NCBI RefSeq assembly: GCF_000334215.1
Contig: NZ_AMQY01000001.1
Location: 51,713 to 115,712 of the forward strand
Direction of reading: 5' to 3'
From: Vreelandella jeotgali Hwa
GTDB lineage: Bacteria; Pseudomonadota; Gammaproteobacteria; Pseudomonadales; Halomonadaceae
Length of the DNA: 64,000 nt
Part shown: piece after piece, positions 16,932 to 26,073 of the stretch
How the letters are laid out: each line of letters begins with the position of its first letter
Position numbering within the stretch: the first letter of the stretch is position 1
The notes under the pieces: model-generated
The model's input: only the letters and a program-made list of their open reading frames with translations
Databases searched by the model: none
Told to the model about the DNA's origin: nothing
Position numbers and translations under genes: made by a program

Positions 16932-16949
16932 ATGATGATTTGATGACAT
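16932..16949 (-). promoter_or_regulatory. Candidate Pho box upstream of phnC
   Basis: On the minus strand ATGTCAT-CAAA-TCATCAT keeps the 7-4-7 layout; the first heptamer matches well and the second only partly. A -10-like TTAATA lies about 20 bases downstream, and phnC starts 63 bases downstream. Confidence 0.5.
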
Positions 16950-17089
16950 CGTGAAGGCTGTTTCGCCAATCCGAATGGGGCACTTCCAGGAAATTACCGC
17001 ATCGGCCTTTATGCGCCAGACCATCTGGCACAGCCTGGCGATCTTGGTGGTCTCCAGCATTCCCGGGGCGGCTCAGAGTCTCGGTTGAA

Positions 17090-17899
17090 TCAAGGTTTTT
17101 CGCCGTCTGCCAAACGCTGATCGATTGCCTGTAATACACCGGGAAGATCTGCGATGGTATCGATCACATAGTGGGCCGAGGCCGCTTTGAGCCTGGCTTC
17201 AACGCGTTGGCGAACACGCTGCTTCTCGTCTTCGGATGCGGCCAGGAAGCCGTCCAGAGTGAATCCCGCTTCGTTGCCGGACAGGGCCAGGCCGACGGTC
17301 CACATACCCGCATTGCGTCCCTCTTCGATACCCGGTGCCGAGTCATCCACTTTCACACAGCGGGCTACATCCATTACGCCCAGTTCAATCACATTCTGCA
17401 GCGCCATCCAGGGTCCGGGGCGGCTACCGGGCTTGAGGTCATCGCCAGCTACGATGCTCTGGGGTACAAACCCTTGGGCGGCGGCCAGAGGCGCTAGAGC
17501 CTCCATCACAGGACGCGGGTAGCCGGAACAGGAGCCGATGCGGATTTGCTGCTCTTTCAGCAAGGCCACGACATCGAGAGTGCCCGGTATCAGTGCCGCA
17601 TGCTCCTTCACCTCGGCAATTTGCAATGGCATGAAGGCATCGTAGATGACGCTCACCTCCGTATCCGACATCGGTTGGCCAAACTGGTCTGCCCAGCGTT
17701 CGGCGATGGCCGGCGTATGGCCGAGCGTGCGGATGTGATCCCACTTGCCCATGCCCATGGGGCCGCGAGCCTCAGCCAGGGTGATATCGAAATCGAACGC
17801 CTGCTTGAAAGCCTCTACAAAGATAGTGGTGGGTGCGAAGGAGCCGAAATCGACGACGGTTCCGGCCCAGTCGAAAATAACCGCTTCAAGTTGTTTCAT
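17090..17899 (-). CDS. phnX: Phosphonoacetaldehyde hydrolase (phosphonatase) PhnX
   Basis: PhnX splits phosphonoacetaldehyde into acetaldehyde and phosphate. The 269-residue HAD-superfamily protein has the nucleophile D10 in FDWAGT, the Schiff-base lysine K52 in PMGMGKWDHIR, and GSCSGYPRPVM plus VKVDDSAPGIEEG downstream. These are the phosphonatase hallmarks. The transaminase PhnW that would make its substrate from 2-aminoethylphosphonate is not in the window. It lies 221 bases upstream of phnC on the same strand but appears to be a separate unit. Confidence 0.94.
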   Translation of the reverse strand: MKQLEAVIFDWAGTVVDFGSFAPTTIFVEAFKQAFDFDITLAEARGPMGMGKWDHIRTLGHTPAIAERWADQFGQPMSDTEVSVIYDAFMPLQIAEVKEHAALIPGTLDVVALLKEQQIRIGSCSGYPRPVMEALAPLAAAQGFVPQSIVAGDDLKPGSRPGPWMALQNVIELGVMDVARCVKVDDSAPGIEEGRNAGMWTVGLALSGNEAGFTLDGFLAASEDEKQRVRQRVEARLKAASAHYVIDTIADLPGVLQAIDQRLADGEKP

Positions 17900-18017
17900 T
17901 GGATGTCACCTCAACTGTAGCGGGATAAAAGACGCGATATTCCCACAACATGATGCAGTGGGCTCGCTCAGCAGTCATATGGCGATAGCCACCTTAAGGG
18001 CGCAGCATGACGGAGAG

Positions 18018-18035
18018 ATGTCGGATTCATGACAG
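18018..18035 (-). promoter_or_regulatory. Candidate Pho box upstream of phnX
   Basis: On the minus strand CTGTCAT-GAAT-CCGACAT has one perfect and one weak heptamer at the right spacing. It is about 120 bases from the phnX start, farther than usual. Confidence 0.35.
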
Positions 18036-18151
18036 TAAAATCGCATGGCCGCGCTGTGACAATACTCGAGAAGGTGCAGGCCGGCGCCGCAGAAGGCTCA
18101 TGACCGAGACATCGGCAGGGATCGGCTGGGTGACATCGTAGTGAGACGGGA

Positions 18152-18169
18152 CCGTCACGCGTCTGTCAC
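18152..18169 (+). promoter_or_regulatory. Pho box upstream of phoX
   Basis: CCGTCAC-GCGT-CTGTCAC matches the 7-4-7 PhoB site closely. It lies 63 bases before the phoX start, with a TATCGT -10 candidate about 10 bases after it. Confidence 0.85.
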
Positions 18170-18232
18170 TGCGGCCAGGTATCGTTTGTCGTCGTCAACG
18201 TTGTGACCGACACCGATACGAGGAAGAGTCCC

Positions 18233-20209
18233 ATGGTTTTCAATCGTCGAGCCTATTTCGAAGAGGCCGAGAACATTCCCAGCAACCCCTCGGTGAGCGC
18301 CCCGATCGGCGAGATCATCGAACGCCGCTATTCGCGCCGCGGCTTTCTCAAGGACGCCGGCACCGCCGGGCTCGGGGTGGCCGCGATCGGCGCCATGAAC
18401 CCGCTTGCCGCGGCCATCGCCGCCGAAAGCGGCAGCCTTGACCGTTTCGCCTTCGACGAGATCGCCCATGGCGTCGACACCACCCACCATGTAGCCGAGG
18501 GTTATGACGCCGAGGTGCTAATCCGCTGGGGCGACCCGCTGTTTGCCGATGCCCCTGAGTTGGACCCGTTGAACCAGAGCGCCGATGCCCAGGAGCGGCA
18601 GTTCGGCTACAACAACGACTATGTGGGCTTCGTGCCGCTCGACGGCAACCCGGATCACGGCCTGCTGGTGGTCAACCACGAATATACCAACGAAGAGCTG
18701 ATGTTCCCGGGCCTGCCGGGGCCTCTCGATGAGCATGACTTCACCGGCCTGACCCGTGAGATGGTCGAGATCGAGCAGGCCGCCCATGGCCTGTCGGTGG
18801 TCGAGATCCAGCGCGAGGGTGGTAAGTGGCAATACCTCAAGGACAGCCGCTACAACCGTCGTATCACGCCGCGCTCCACCGAGATGGCGATCAGCGGCCC
18901 CGCCGCCGGGGATGCGCTGCTGAAGACCGGCGCCGACCCGTCCGGCAAGAAGGTCATCGGCACCCTCAACAACTGCGCCGGGGGCACCACCCCCTGGGGT
19001 ACGGTGCTGTCCTGCGAAGAGAACATTCACTACTACTTCATGGGCGACCCCGCCGGCCACCCGAACGCGGGGCTGCTCGAGCGCTACGGCATCCCGGCCA
19101 TGGGCTATGCCTGGGGCCGCTACGACGACCGCTTCGACATCGCCAAGGAGCCCTTTGAATCCAACCGTTTCGGCTGGGTGGTCGAGATCGACCCGCGGGA
19201 CCCGACCTCAATGCCGATCAAGCGCACCGCCCTGGGCCGCTTCAAGCACGAAGCCGCAGCCAACGTGGTCTCCGGGGACGGCAGGCTGGTGGTCTACATG
19301 GGCGACGACCAGCGCTTCGACTACCTCTACAAGTTCGTCACCCGCGATCCGGTCGATACGGCCAGCCCCGCCAACAACCGTGATCTCCTGGATCACGGTA
19401 CTCTCTACGTGGCACGCTTCAATGCCGATGGCGGCGTCGCCTGGCTGCCGCTGGTCCACGGCCAGGGGCCGCTGACCGCGGAGAACGGCTTCGCCAGCCA
19501 GGCCGAGGTGCTGATCAAGGCGCGGCTGGCTGGCGACGCCCTGGGCGCCACGCCAATGGATCGCCCGGAAGACGTCGAGGCCAACCCCGAGACCGGTCGC
19601 GTCTATGTGATGCTGACCAACAACACCGAGCGTACCGAGGACCAGGTGGATGCCGCCAACCCCCGCGCCGACAATACCTTCGGGCATATCGTCGAGGTCG
19701 TCACCGAGGGCGGCGATCACACTGCCAGCCGTGACCGCTGGGAGATCCTGGTCAAGTGCGGCGATCCATCCCGCGCCGAGGTGGGCGCCCTGTGGAACCC
19801 GGCCACCAGCGAGAACGGCTGGTTCGCCGCGCCGGACAACTGTGCCATCGACCATCGCGGTCGATTGTGGGTGGCCACCGATCAGGGCAGCAACTGGGCG
19901 AAGTCCGGCACCGCCGACGGCGTCTGGGCCCTGGAGACTCAGGGCGAGCGGCGCGGCACCGGCAAGATGTTCTTCCGCGTACCGCTGGGCGCCGAGATGT
20001 GCGGCCCCTGCTTCAGCCCGGACGACAGCGCGCTGTTCGTCGCCGTGCAGCACCCGGCCTCCGACGGTACCGAGGCCTATGCAGGCCGCGAGGGGCGCCC
20101 TTCCACCTTCGAGGACCCGGCAACCCGTTGGCCGGACTTCCAGGACGGCATGCCGCCGCGCCCGTCGCTGGTGGTCATCACCCGCCGAGGCGGTGGCGCC
20201 ATCGGCTGA
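18233..20209 (+). CDS. phoX: PhoX-family alkaline phosphatase, Tat-exported
   Basis: This 658-residue enzyme releases phosphate from organic esters outside the inner membrane; known PhoX proteins use calcium and iron. A twin-arginine signal (SRRGFLK at residues 34-40, followed by a hydrophobic stretch to about 62) shows export by Tat. Family features include DYVGFVPLDG, LLVVNHEYTNEE, NNCAGGTTPWGTVLSCEEN and CAIDHRGRLWVATDQG. The start at 18233 is preceded by AGGAAGAG; a GTG at 18203 would extend the protein by ten residues. A good Pho box lies just upstream. Confidence 0.93.
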   Translation: MVFNRRAYFEEAENIPSNPSVSAPIGEIIERRYSRRGFLKDAGTAGLGVAAIGAMNPLAAAIAAESGSLDRFAFDEIAHGVDTTHHVAEGYDAEVLIRWGDPLFADAPELDPLNQSADAQERQFGYNNDYVGFVPLDGNPDHGLLVVNHEYTNEELMFPGLPGPLDEHDFTGLTREMVEIEQAAHGLSVVEIQREGGKWQYLKDSRYNRRITPRSTEMAISGPAAGDALLKTGADPSGKKVIGTLNNCAGGTTPWGTVLSCEENIHYYFMGDPAGHPNAGLLERYGIPAMGYAWGRYDDRFDIAKEPFESNRFGWVVEIDPRDPTSMPIKRTALGRFKHEAAANVVSGDGRLVVYMGDDQRFDYLYKFVTRDPVDTASPANNRDLLDHGTLYVARFNADGGVAWLPLVHGQGPLTAENGFASQAEVLIKARLAGDALGATPMDRPEDVEANPETGRVYVMLTNNTERTEDQVDAANPRADNTFGHIVEVVTEGGDHTASRDRWEILVKCGDPSRAEVGALWNPATSENGWFAAPDNCAIDHRGRLWVATDQGSNWAKSGTADGVWALETQGERRGTGKMFFRVPLGAEMCGPCFSPDDSALFVAVQHPASDGTEAYAGREGRPSTFEDPATRWPDFQDGMPPRPSLVVITRRGGGAIG

Positions 20210-20326
20210 TAGGCGAGCCAGCTACTCGCCGACTCCCGTGGTCCCGCGTCCCTGCGCAGGGCCTTTGTCTCGATCACGTTTTGCGAGAGCAGTTTCTCAC
20301 GGCACCCGGCAAGGCTGAGTCGCCTT

Positions 20327-21184
20327 CTAGCCATAGCGGCCGGTAATATAGTCCTCGGCCTTCCTGGTATGCGGCGTCGAGAACATCGTCTTGGTATCGT
20401 TATATTCAATCATCTCACCCAGATGGAAAAAGGCAGTGTAATCGGCGATTCGCGCGGCCTGCTGCATGTTGTGGGTGACTGTGATGATGGTGTAGCGACG
20501 CTTGAGCCGGTCCATCAGATCCTCGATGGTCGCCGTGGAGATCGGGTCCAGCGACGAGGTTGGCTCGTCCATCAGGATCACTTCCGGCTGCACGGCAATG
20601 GCGCGGGCAATGCACAGGCGCTGCTGCTGGCCGCCAGAGAGCGAGGTGCCGGGCTGGTGCAGCTTGTCCTTGACCTCCTCCCACAGGCCCGCGTCGCGCA
20701 GTGAGCTTTCCACCAGCGCCTTCACATCGGCCTTGCGGCTGACGATATCGTGCATGCGCGGGGCATAGGCCACGTTGTCATGAATCGACTTGGGAAACGG
20801 GTTGGGCTTCTGGAACACCATGCCGACCCGGCGGCGCAGCGCCACCTCGTCCACCTTAGCGGCATTCACATCTCGCCCGCCCATCTCCACCAGGCCTTCG
20901 ATGCGTACCCTGGGAATCAGGTCGTTCATGCGGTTCAGGCAGCGCAGAAAGGAAGATTTGCCACAGCCGGAAGGGCCAATCAGCGCGGTAATGTTGTTCT
21001 GGTAAATATCCAGGCTGATGGACTTGAGCGCCTGAAACTGTCCGTACCAGAGATCGAGATCGCGCACTCGCACGCTGAGCGCATGATTGGCGCTGTCATT
21101 GCGAGTCACCGGCTCACCGCTCGAAGGTCGATTCATGGACGGGATACTCTCGGGTGAAGCGTGGCTATTCATGCTCATACTCAT
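20327..21184 (-). CDS. pstB: Phosphate ABC transporter ATP-binding protein PstB
   Basis: This 285-residue ATPase powers high-affinity phosphate uptake. It has Walker [10 protein letters not shown], the PstB-typical [11 protein letters not shown], signature LSGGQQQRL, Walker [13 protein letters not shown] and the C-terminal EDYITGRYG. It begins with a polar N-terminal extension of about 35 residues ([13 protein letters not shown]...). It is the last gene of pstSCAB and is convergent with phoX. A copy of its last about 30 codons remains beside phoR. Confidence 0.95.
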   Translation of the reverse strand: MSMSMNSHASPESIPSMNRPSSGEPVTRNDSANHALSVRVRDLDLWYGQFQALKSISLDIYQNNITALIGPSGCGKSSFLRCLNRMNDLIPRVRIEGLVEMGGRDVNAAKVDEVALRRRVGMVFQKPNPFPKSIHDNVAYAPRMHDIVSRKADVKALVESSLRDAGLWEEVKDKLHQPGTSLSGGQQQRLCIARAIAVQPEVILMDEPTSSLDPISTATIEDLMDRLKRRYTIITVTHNMQQAARIADYTAFFHLGEMIEYNDTKTMFSTPHTRKAEDYITGRYG

Positions 21185-21211
21185 GTTGGTTTGTCCTCTA
21201 TGGCGCCTGCG

Positions 21212-22378
21212 CTACCAGCGGCGCTCGAAGCGCCTGCGCAGCACTACGGCGGTGGCATTCATGGTGATCAGCACCGCCAGTAGCACCAGGATGCCGCCCG
21301 AGGTTTTCTCGATGAAGGCCCGATCGGGCTCGCCCGCCCAGGTGAATATCTGAGCCGGCATCACCGTGGCGGCCTCGGTGATCGAGCCGCCGATATCGGG
21401 AATAAAGGCCACCATACCGATGATGATCAGCGGCGCGGTTTCGCCCATGGCCTGGGCCAGACCAATAATCGCGCCAGTCATGATGCCGGGCATCGCCAGC
21501 GGTAGCACATGGTCGCGTACCACCTGCCAGCGCGAGCAGCCAACGCCGAAGCCGGCATGACGAATGGAGTCCGGCACGCTGCGCAGCGCCGTGCGGGTCG
21601 AGATAATGATCACCGGCAGCGTCATTAGCGCCAGCGTCAGCCCGCCGACCAACGGCGAAGAGCGCGGCACGCCAAAGAAGTTGATGAAGATCGCCAGCCC
21701 CAGCAGGCCATATAGAATCGACGGGATCGCCGCCAGGTTGTTGATATTGATCTCGACCAGCTGAGTGATGCGGTTGTCCGGTGCAAACTCCTCCAGATAG
21801 ATCGCCGTCATCACGCCAATCGGAAACGCCACCGCCAGGGTGACCATCAGGGTCAGCACGGTCCCCATGGCGGCCGAGGCGATACCGGCAAGTTCAGGCA
21901 TCCTGGAGTCGCCGCTGGTGAAAAACCGCGTATTGAAACGTAGCTCCACCCGGCCCTCGGCCCGTAACCGATCCACTACCGCCCGGTGGCGATCGCTTAA
22001 TTTGCTATGGTGACCCTTCAGATATTGGTCGACCTGGCCATCGGCCAGCACCCACTCGCTGCGCGTGGTGCCCTGAAGCGCCGGGTCGTCTCGCATGCGC
22101 GATGGAATCAGGCGCAGATAGCCGCGGCTGACCAGCGGACGCACGGCTTCGGATACGGCCGCCAGCGGCAGCTGGCTGGCCTGCTCGCTGTAGTCGACCT
22201 CGACCTGAATCTGTGCCTGCTTGAAGGCCGGCAACCCCTTGATCAGCATGTCAGTGAAAAACAGCACCAGAAACAGGCCGGCAAGGCCAAGCGCCCCCAT
22301 GGACAACGCTTTCAGAAGTCGGGTCTTGCGATGCCGTCGCCGAAGCTGAGCCTCGATGTGATCGAACGCCTGTGTCAT
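21212..22378 (-). CDS. pstA: Phosphate ABC transporter permease PstA
   Basis: This 388-residue inner-membrane permease has an N-terminal helix (about 25-45) and a long periplasmic insert of about 110 residues, as in the extended PstA form with a DUF3333-type N-terminus. The permease core then follows, with IPSILYGLLGLAIF and the coupling motif (RHAGFGVGCSRWQVVRDHVLP). It partners PstC and is 27 bases upstream of pstB. Confidence 0.94.
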   Translation of the reverse strand: MTQAFDHIEAQLRRRHRKTRLLKALSMGALGLAGLFLVLFFTDMLIKGLPAFKQAQIQVEVDYSEQASQLPLAAVSEAVRPLVSRGYLRLIPSRMRDDPALQGTTRSEWVLADGQVDQYLKGHHSKLSDRHRAVVDRLRAEGRVELRFNTRFFTSGDSRMPELAGIASAAMGTVLTLMVTLAVAFPIGVMTAIYLEEFAPDNRITQLVEININNLAAIPSILYGLLGLAIFINFFGVPRSSPLVGGLTLALMTLPVIIISTRTALRSVPDSIRHAGFGVGCSRWQVVRDHVLPLAMPGIMTGAIIGLAQAMGETAPLIIIGMVAFIPDIGGSITEAATVMPAQIFTWAGEPDRAFIEKTSGGILVLLAVLITMNATAVVLRRRFERRW

Positions 22379-22395
22379 CCCAATGACTCCTCGAC

Positions 22396-23652
22396 TTAGA
22401 GATTATTGACCCGGTACTTTTCCCGAAAACGGCGAATCATGATCACCGACACCAGATTCAGCATCAGGGTCACCACGAACAGCACCAGCCCCAGGGCAAA
22501 GGCCGATAGCGTTTCAGCGCTGGCAAACTCCTGATCCCCGGTCAGGGCGGCGACGATACGCACCGTCACGGTGGTCATGTTTTCCAGCGGATTGGCGGTC
22601 AGGTTGGGCAGCATGCCCGCCGCCATCACCACGATCATGGTTTCCCCCAGCGCCCGAGACACCGCCAGTAGCGAGGCCGAAACAATGCCGGGCAGCGCCG
22701 CCGGCACCACCACATCGCGAATCGTCTCGCCATGGGTCAGGCCGAGCGCCAGCGCGCCTTGGCGCATGCTGTCGGGCACCGAATGAATCACATCATCGGC
22801 CAGTGAGGAAATGAACGGAATGATCATGATGCCCATGACGATGCCGGGCGCCAGGGCATTGTTGAAGTCGGCCTTGAGGCCGAGCCACTGTGCTGCCACA
22901 ACGATCAGCGGTGCCACGGTAATCGCTGCAAAGAAGCCGTAGACCACCGTGGGAATACCCGCCAGCACTTCAAGGATCGGCTTGGCGATGCTGCGTACGC
23001 GCGAGTTGGCGAATTCCGCCATGTAGATCGCCGACAGCAGACCCATTGGGATGGCCACCAGCATGGCGATCGCGGTGATCATGAAGGTGCCAGCAAACAG
23101 CGGCAGCGAGCCGAATTGAGCGGCACTGGCGCCTTCCTCGGCGCGCCCGGCGGCCGTCAGAAAGCTGGCGCCGGGGTTCCAGACGGTTCCGGTGATAAAG
23201 CCCCAGAAGCTCTGCATCTGGAAGAAGCGCACTGCCTCATTGATGATCGAGACCAGAATGCCCAGCGTTGTCAAAATGGAGATCAGCGTGGCTCCAGCCA
23301 GCATAAAGCGAACAAACGCCTCGACGGCGCGCCGTGCATGAAACCCGGGCCTGACCATGGCGATGCTGCCCACCAGGCCTAGGCAGGCCACGGCGACACT
23401 GACCACCAGCAACATGGCAGTGGAAATCTTCGCCCCGACCAGCAGCATGGCCACGCTACCGACCAGGCTCACCGCCAGTGCCGGTGCCGCGGTAGAGAGC
23501 ACGCCAAACCAGCCGTACTGATCGGGCTGGGCGTGCATCGAGGTGCCGCTGGCGCGCGCCCTGGCCGCCTTGGCACGCGCCGCGAAGAAGGCGATCAGAC
23601 CCAGCACCAGCAGAGTGCCACAGAACAGGGCGAGGAATTGGTTGGTCTGCAT
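22396..23652 (-). CDS. pstC: Phosphate ABC transporter permease PstC
   Basis: This 418-residue permease is longer than E. coli PstC (319), with an extended N-terminal membrane part (about 100 residues, several helices) before the conserved core. Core features are GIPTVVYGFFAAITVAP and ALALGLTHGETIRDVVVP. I choose the start at 23652 (MQTNQFLALF); a frame extending to 23694 lacks support. It lies 17 bases ahead of pstA and 117 bases after pstS, with a hairpin between. Confidence 0.93.
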   Translation of the reverse strand: MQTNQFLALFCGTLLVLGLIAFFAARAKAARARASGTSMHAQPDQYGWFGVLSTAAPALAVSLVGSVAMLLVGAKISTAMLLVVSVAVACLGLVGSIAMVRPGFHARRAVEAFVRFMLAGATLISILTTLGILVSIINEAVRFFQMQSFWGFITGTVWNPGASFLTAAGRAEEGASAAQFGSLPLFAGTFMITAIAMLVAIPMGLLSAIYMAEFANSRVRSIAKPILEVLAGIPTVVYGFFAAITVAPLIVVAAQWLGLKADFNNALAPGIVMGIMIIPFISSLADDVIHSVPDSMRQGALALGLTHGETIRDVVVPAALPGIVSASLLAVSRALGETMIVVMAAGMLPNLTANPLENMTTVTVRIVAALTGDQEFASAETLSAFALGLVLFVVTLMLNLVSVIMIRRFREKYRVNNL

Positions 23653-23720
23653 AGGTGTCTCTCGAAGAAATTCATCCGCGGGGTAGTCACCCAACCGGCC
23701 TCCCTGCCGGAACGCGCGCC

Positions 23721-23744
23721 GACCGGCAACGCTGGTTGCCGGTC
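23721..23744. other. Hairpin between pstS and pstC
   Basis: GACCGGCAAC and GTTGCCGGTC form a perfect 10-bp stem with a 4-base loop. No T-run follows. It is well placed to protect the upstream pstS message or to reduce expression of the permease genes relative to the binding protein. Confidence 0.6.
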
Positions 23745-23769
23745 GGTCGGGGCTGGACCCCAGTCTCGC

Positions 23770-24798
23770 TTACTTCAGGTCGGCCAGCTCGATCGACTCG
23801 TGGTCGGCCACTGCCTGACGGGCCTTCTCGCGCATCTCCTCGGGGGCCGGGATTAGGCCGATGCCCTTGAGGTAGCCCAGCTCACCAATCATCTGCTCGC
23901 TCATGAAGGTGTTGGCATACTCGTACATGGCCGGCACCTCGTCGGTGTGCTGATTCTTCACGTAGAAGAACAGCGAGCGGGACACCGGGTACTCGCCGCT
24001 GCCGATGGCGTCCGGGGTCGGCTCGACGCCGTCGATGCTGGAGCCGATCAGGGTATCGGCATTTTCCTCAAGGAAGGAGTAGCCGAAGATGCCGAAGGCA
24101 TCAGTGTTCTCGGCCAGGCGCTGGACGATCAGGTTGTCGTTCTCACCGGCATCGATATAGGCGCCGTCGGTACGAATATCGGTGAAACCCTCACCGCCGT
24201 AGGCGTCCATTGCTTCGGACGCAGCTTCCATCACCAGCTCCTCGAAGGCATCCCGGGTGCCGGACGTGGTCGGCGGCCCGTAGACGGCGATCTCGCGATC
24301 CGGCAGGGAGGCGTCGATCTCGCTCCAGCGGCTGTAGGGGTTGTCGACCAATTCACCCTCCACCGGCACCTTGGCGGCTAGGGCCAGGAACAGCTGTTCG
24401 CGGGTCACCTCCATCGCCGGGTTCGCACCGGACTGGGCAAAGGCGATGCCGTCGTAGCCAATGAAAGCTTCGGTAATATCGGTGACGCCATTCTCGGCGC
24501 AGCGCTCGAACTCGGAGGGCTTCATGCGGCGGGAGGCGTTGCTGATATCCGGAGTGTCCTCGCCGACGCCGTTGCAGAACAGGCGCAGGCCGCCGCCGGA
24601 GCCGGTGGATTCAATGACCGGCGTCGGGTAGTCGGTGATCGCCCCGAACTCCTCGGCCACGTAACTTGCGAAGGGATACACCGTGCTGGAGCCCACGATG
24701 CGAACCTGGTCACGGGCCTGGGCAACACCGACAGCGCTGATGACGGCGGCGGCGAGGACGGTAGTCTTGAAAGCGCGATTCTTGAAGGTACGGCTCAT
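23770..24798 (-). CDS. pstS: Phosphate ABC transporter substrate-binding protein PstS
   Basis: This 342-residue periplasmic phosphate-binding protein has a signal peptide of about 28 residues (cleaved after VAQA). It has the ligand-binding starts IVGSSTVYPF and STGSGGGLRLFCNG, with SGTRDAFEELV further on; these are the serine/threonine contacts for phosphate. It is first in pstSCAB, with a strong Pho box upstream, and is divergent from phoU. Confidence 0.95.
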   Translation of the reverse strand: MSRTFKNRAFKTTVLAAAVISAVGVAQARDQVRIVGSSTVYPFASYVAEEFGAITDYPTPVIESTGSGGGLRLFCNGVGEDTPDISNASRRMKPSEFERCAENGVTDITEAFIGYDGIAFAQSGANPAMEVTREQLFLALAAKVPVEGELVDNPYSRWSEIDASLPDREIAVYGPPTTSGTRDAFEELVMEAASEAMDAYGGEGFTDIRTDGAYIDAGENDNLIVQRLAENTDAFGIFGYSFLEENADTLIGSSIDGVEPTPDAIGSGEYPVSRSLFFYVKNQHTDEVPAMYEYANTFMSEQMIGELGYLKGIGLIPAPEEMREKARQAVADHESIELADLK

Positions 24799-25148
24799 GA
24801 AAAGTGCTCCTGGTGCGAGAAGTATTTGCCTTTTCGTGATGCCGAAGATGACCTACAAAGATGACAACCTCATGACAATCAGGAAAAAATCAATCCGTTG
24901 CCATGCTCTGTTGCAAACCTCCTTGAAGAACTGTCGTATCGTATCCATTCAGCGTGGCGCTTCATCTAACTGCAATATTGTTTCGCTAACCTTTGAGGTT
25001 GCGGCATGACCTGCTTATGTCGCTGTAAAGCACTGCTGGAGACATGCCCCGTCGCACCACTGCTGCTTTACCCATCCGCGCCTGAGGCGTATCGACGATG
25101 ACATGATCGGGCATATGATTTTTTACCTGCGCCCGTGGAGGACCACCG
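24799..25148. promoter_or_regulatory. Divergent promoter region between pstS and phoU
   Basis: The 350-base region holds the Pho box for pstS and presumably the phoU promoter. It is more AT-rich than the coding sequence around it. I see no small gene in it. Confidence 0.6.
24861..24878 (-). promoter_or_regulatory. Pho box upstream of pstS
   Basis: On the minus strand TTGTCAT-GAGG-TTGTCAT is an exact 7-4-7 PhoB site, 62 bases before the pstS start. A third partial heptamer (GGTCAT) follows on the same face. Confidence 0.88.
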
Positions 25149-25895
25149 ATGAGCACAACAAGCGAACCCCACCGCCAGCATATTTCCCGCCAGTTCAACC
25201 AAGAGCTGGAGGCATTGAAAACGCACCTGATGACCATGGGCGGTCTGGTCGAAAAGCAAGTACAGGATGCAACCCGCTCGCTGCTCGAGGCGGACACGGC
25301 ACTGGCTCAGCGGGTGGTAGCCAACGACCGTCGCGTCAATGACATGCAGGTCAAGATCGACGACGAGTGCACCCTGCTGCTGGTACGTCGCCAGCCGGCG
25401 GCCTCGGATCTGCGTCTTGTGCTAGCGGTGACTCGCGCTACGTCGGATCTCGAGCGCATCGGCGACGAGGCCGGCAAGATCGCCCGTAACGCGCTGGAGC
25501 TGGTCGAGAGCAACTCGGGAAGCCGCGGTTTCGTCGAGGTGCGGCTCATCAGCGAGCACGTGCGCAGGATGGTCAGCGATTCACTGAGCTCCTTCGCCCG
25601 CTTCGATACCGAGCTGGCACTAAAGGTGGTGCGTGAAGACGATCATGTCGACAGCGAATACAAGACCGCCATGCGCTCACTCATGACGCTCATGATGGAA
25701 GATGCGCGGGCGATCTCGCCGGTGCTGAGCATCATGTGGATGCTGCGCTCGCTGGAGCGCATTGGCGATCATGCCAGCAACTTGGCTGAATATGTGATCT
25801 ACCTGGTCAAGGGGATGGATGTGCGCCATCAGAATCCTGACGAGGTAGCCTGTAGTATCAGGGCCGAGGATGGTTCCCCCCCAGTGTCGGGATGA
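25149..25895 (+). CDS. phoU: Phosphate signalling protein PhoU
   Basis: PhoU links the Pst transporter to PhoR and keeps the Pho response off when phosphate is plentiful. The 248-residue protein has two PhoU helical repeats, each with the metal-binding motif (ERIGDEAGKIA near residue 100 and ERIGDHASNLAE near 205). It is transcribed separately from pstSCAB here, on the opposite strand. The last about 20 residues are non-conserved and run up to the first mobile-element scar. Confidence 0.95.
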   Translation: MSTTSEPHRQHISRQFNQELEALKTHLMTMGGLVEKQVQDATRSLLEADTALAQRVVANDRRVNDMQVKIDDECTLLLVRRQPAASDLRLVLAVTRATSDLERIGDEAGKIARNALELVESNSGSRGFVEVRLISEHVRRMVSDSLSSFARFDTELALKVVREDDHVDSEYKTAMRSLMTLMMEDARAISPVLSIMWMLRSLERIGDHASNLAEYVIYLVKGMDVRHQNPDEVACSIRAEDGSPPVSG

Positions 25896-25927
25896 GTGTC
25901 GCACCCTCTGAGACCCTGTTTCTATAA

Positions 25928-25951
25928 AACGTTACACTCCGGGACCATACA
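25928..25951 (+). mobile_element. 3'-end fragment of an IS481-type element
   Basis: Read on the plus strand the sequence ends a transposase frame as RYTPGPY-T-stop with the terminal repeat CCGGGACCATACA, matching the end of the decayed IS481 copy at 30883-31883. The flanking CCTAGC supplies the stop codon. About 120 unrecognised bases separate it from the IS3 remnant. Confidence 0.6.
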
Positions 25952-26073
25952 CCTAGCGTCTCGGCCTGGACCATAAACGCATCGGCCACCACATCCTCCA
26001 GCAGCAGCAAGTTGCACGCTAGTGCGGCACAGAATGCCACTCGAGTGGCCATCTGCTCGTCACCGTCGCTCAA

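Larger units (their letters stand above)
17900..18232. promoter_or_regulatory. Divergent promoter region between phnX and phoX
   Basis: This 333-base region has no gene. It holds a weak Pho box pointing at phnX (18018-18035) and a strong one pointing at phoX (18152-18169). A GAGGTGA ribosome site lies ahead of phnX, and an AGGAAGAG ribosome site ahead of phoX. Confidence 0.7.

Noticed and set aside
16950..17089. Small plus-strand frame (MGHFQEITASAFMRQTIWHSL...) between phnX and phnC
   Set aside because: It has no ribosome site and no recognisable similarity, and it overlaps the promoter region of phnC.
25957..26073. Short coding-like stretch (minus strand, MATRVAFCAALACNLLLLEDV) between IS fragments
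   Set aside because: Too short and bounded by IS debris; it could be a gene fragment but no family could be assigned.
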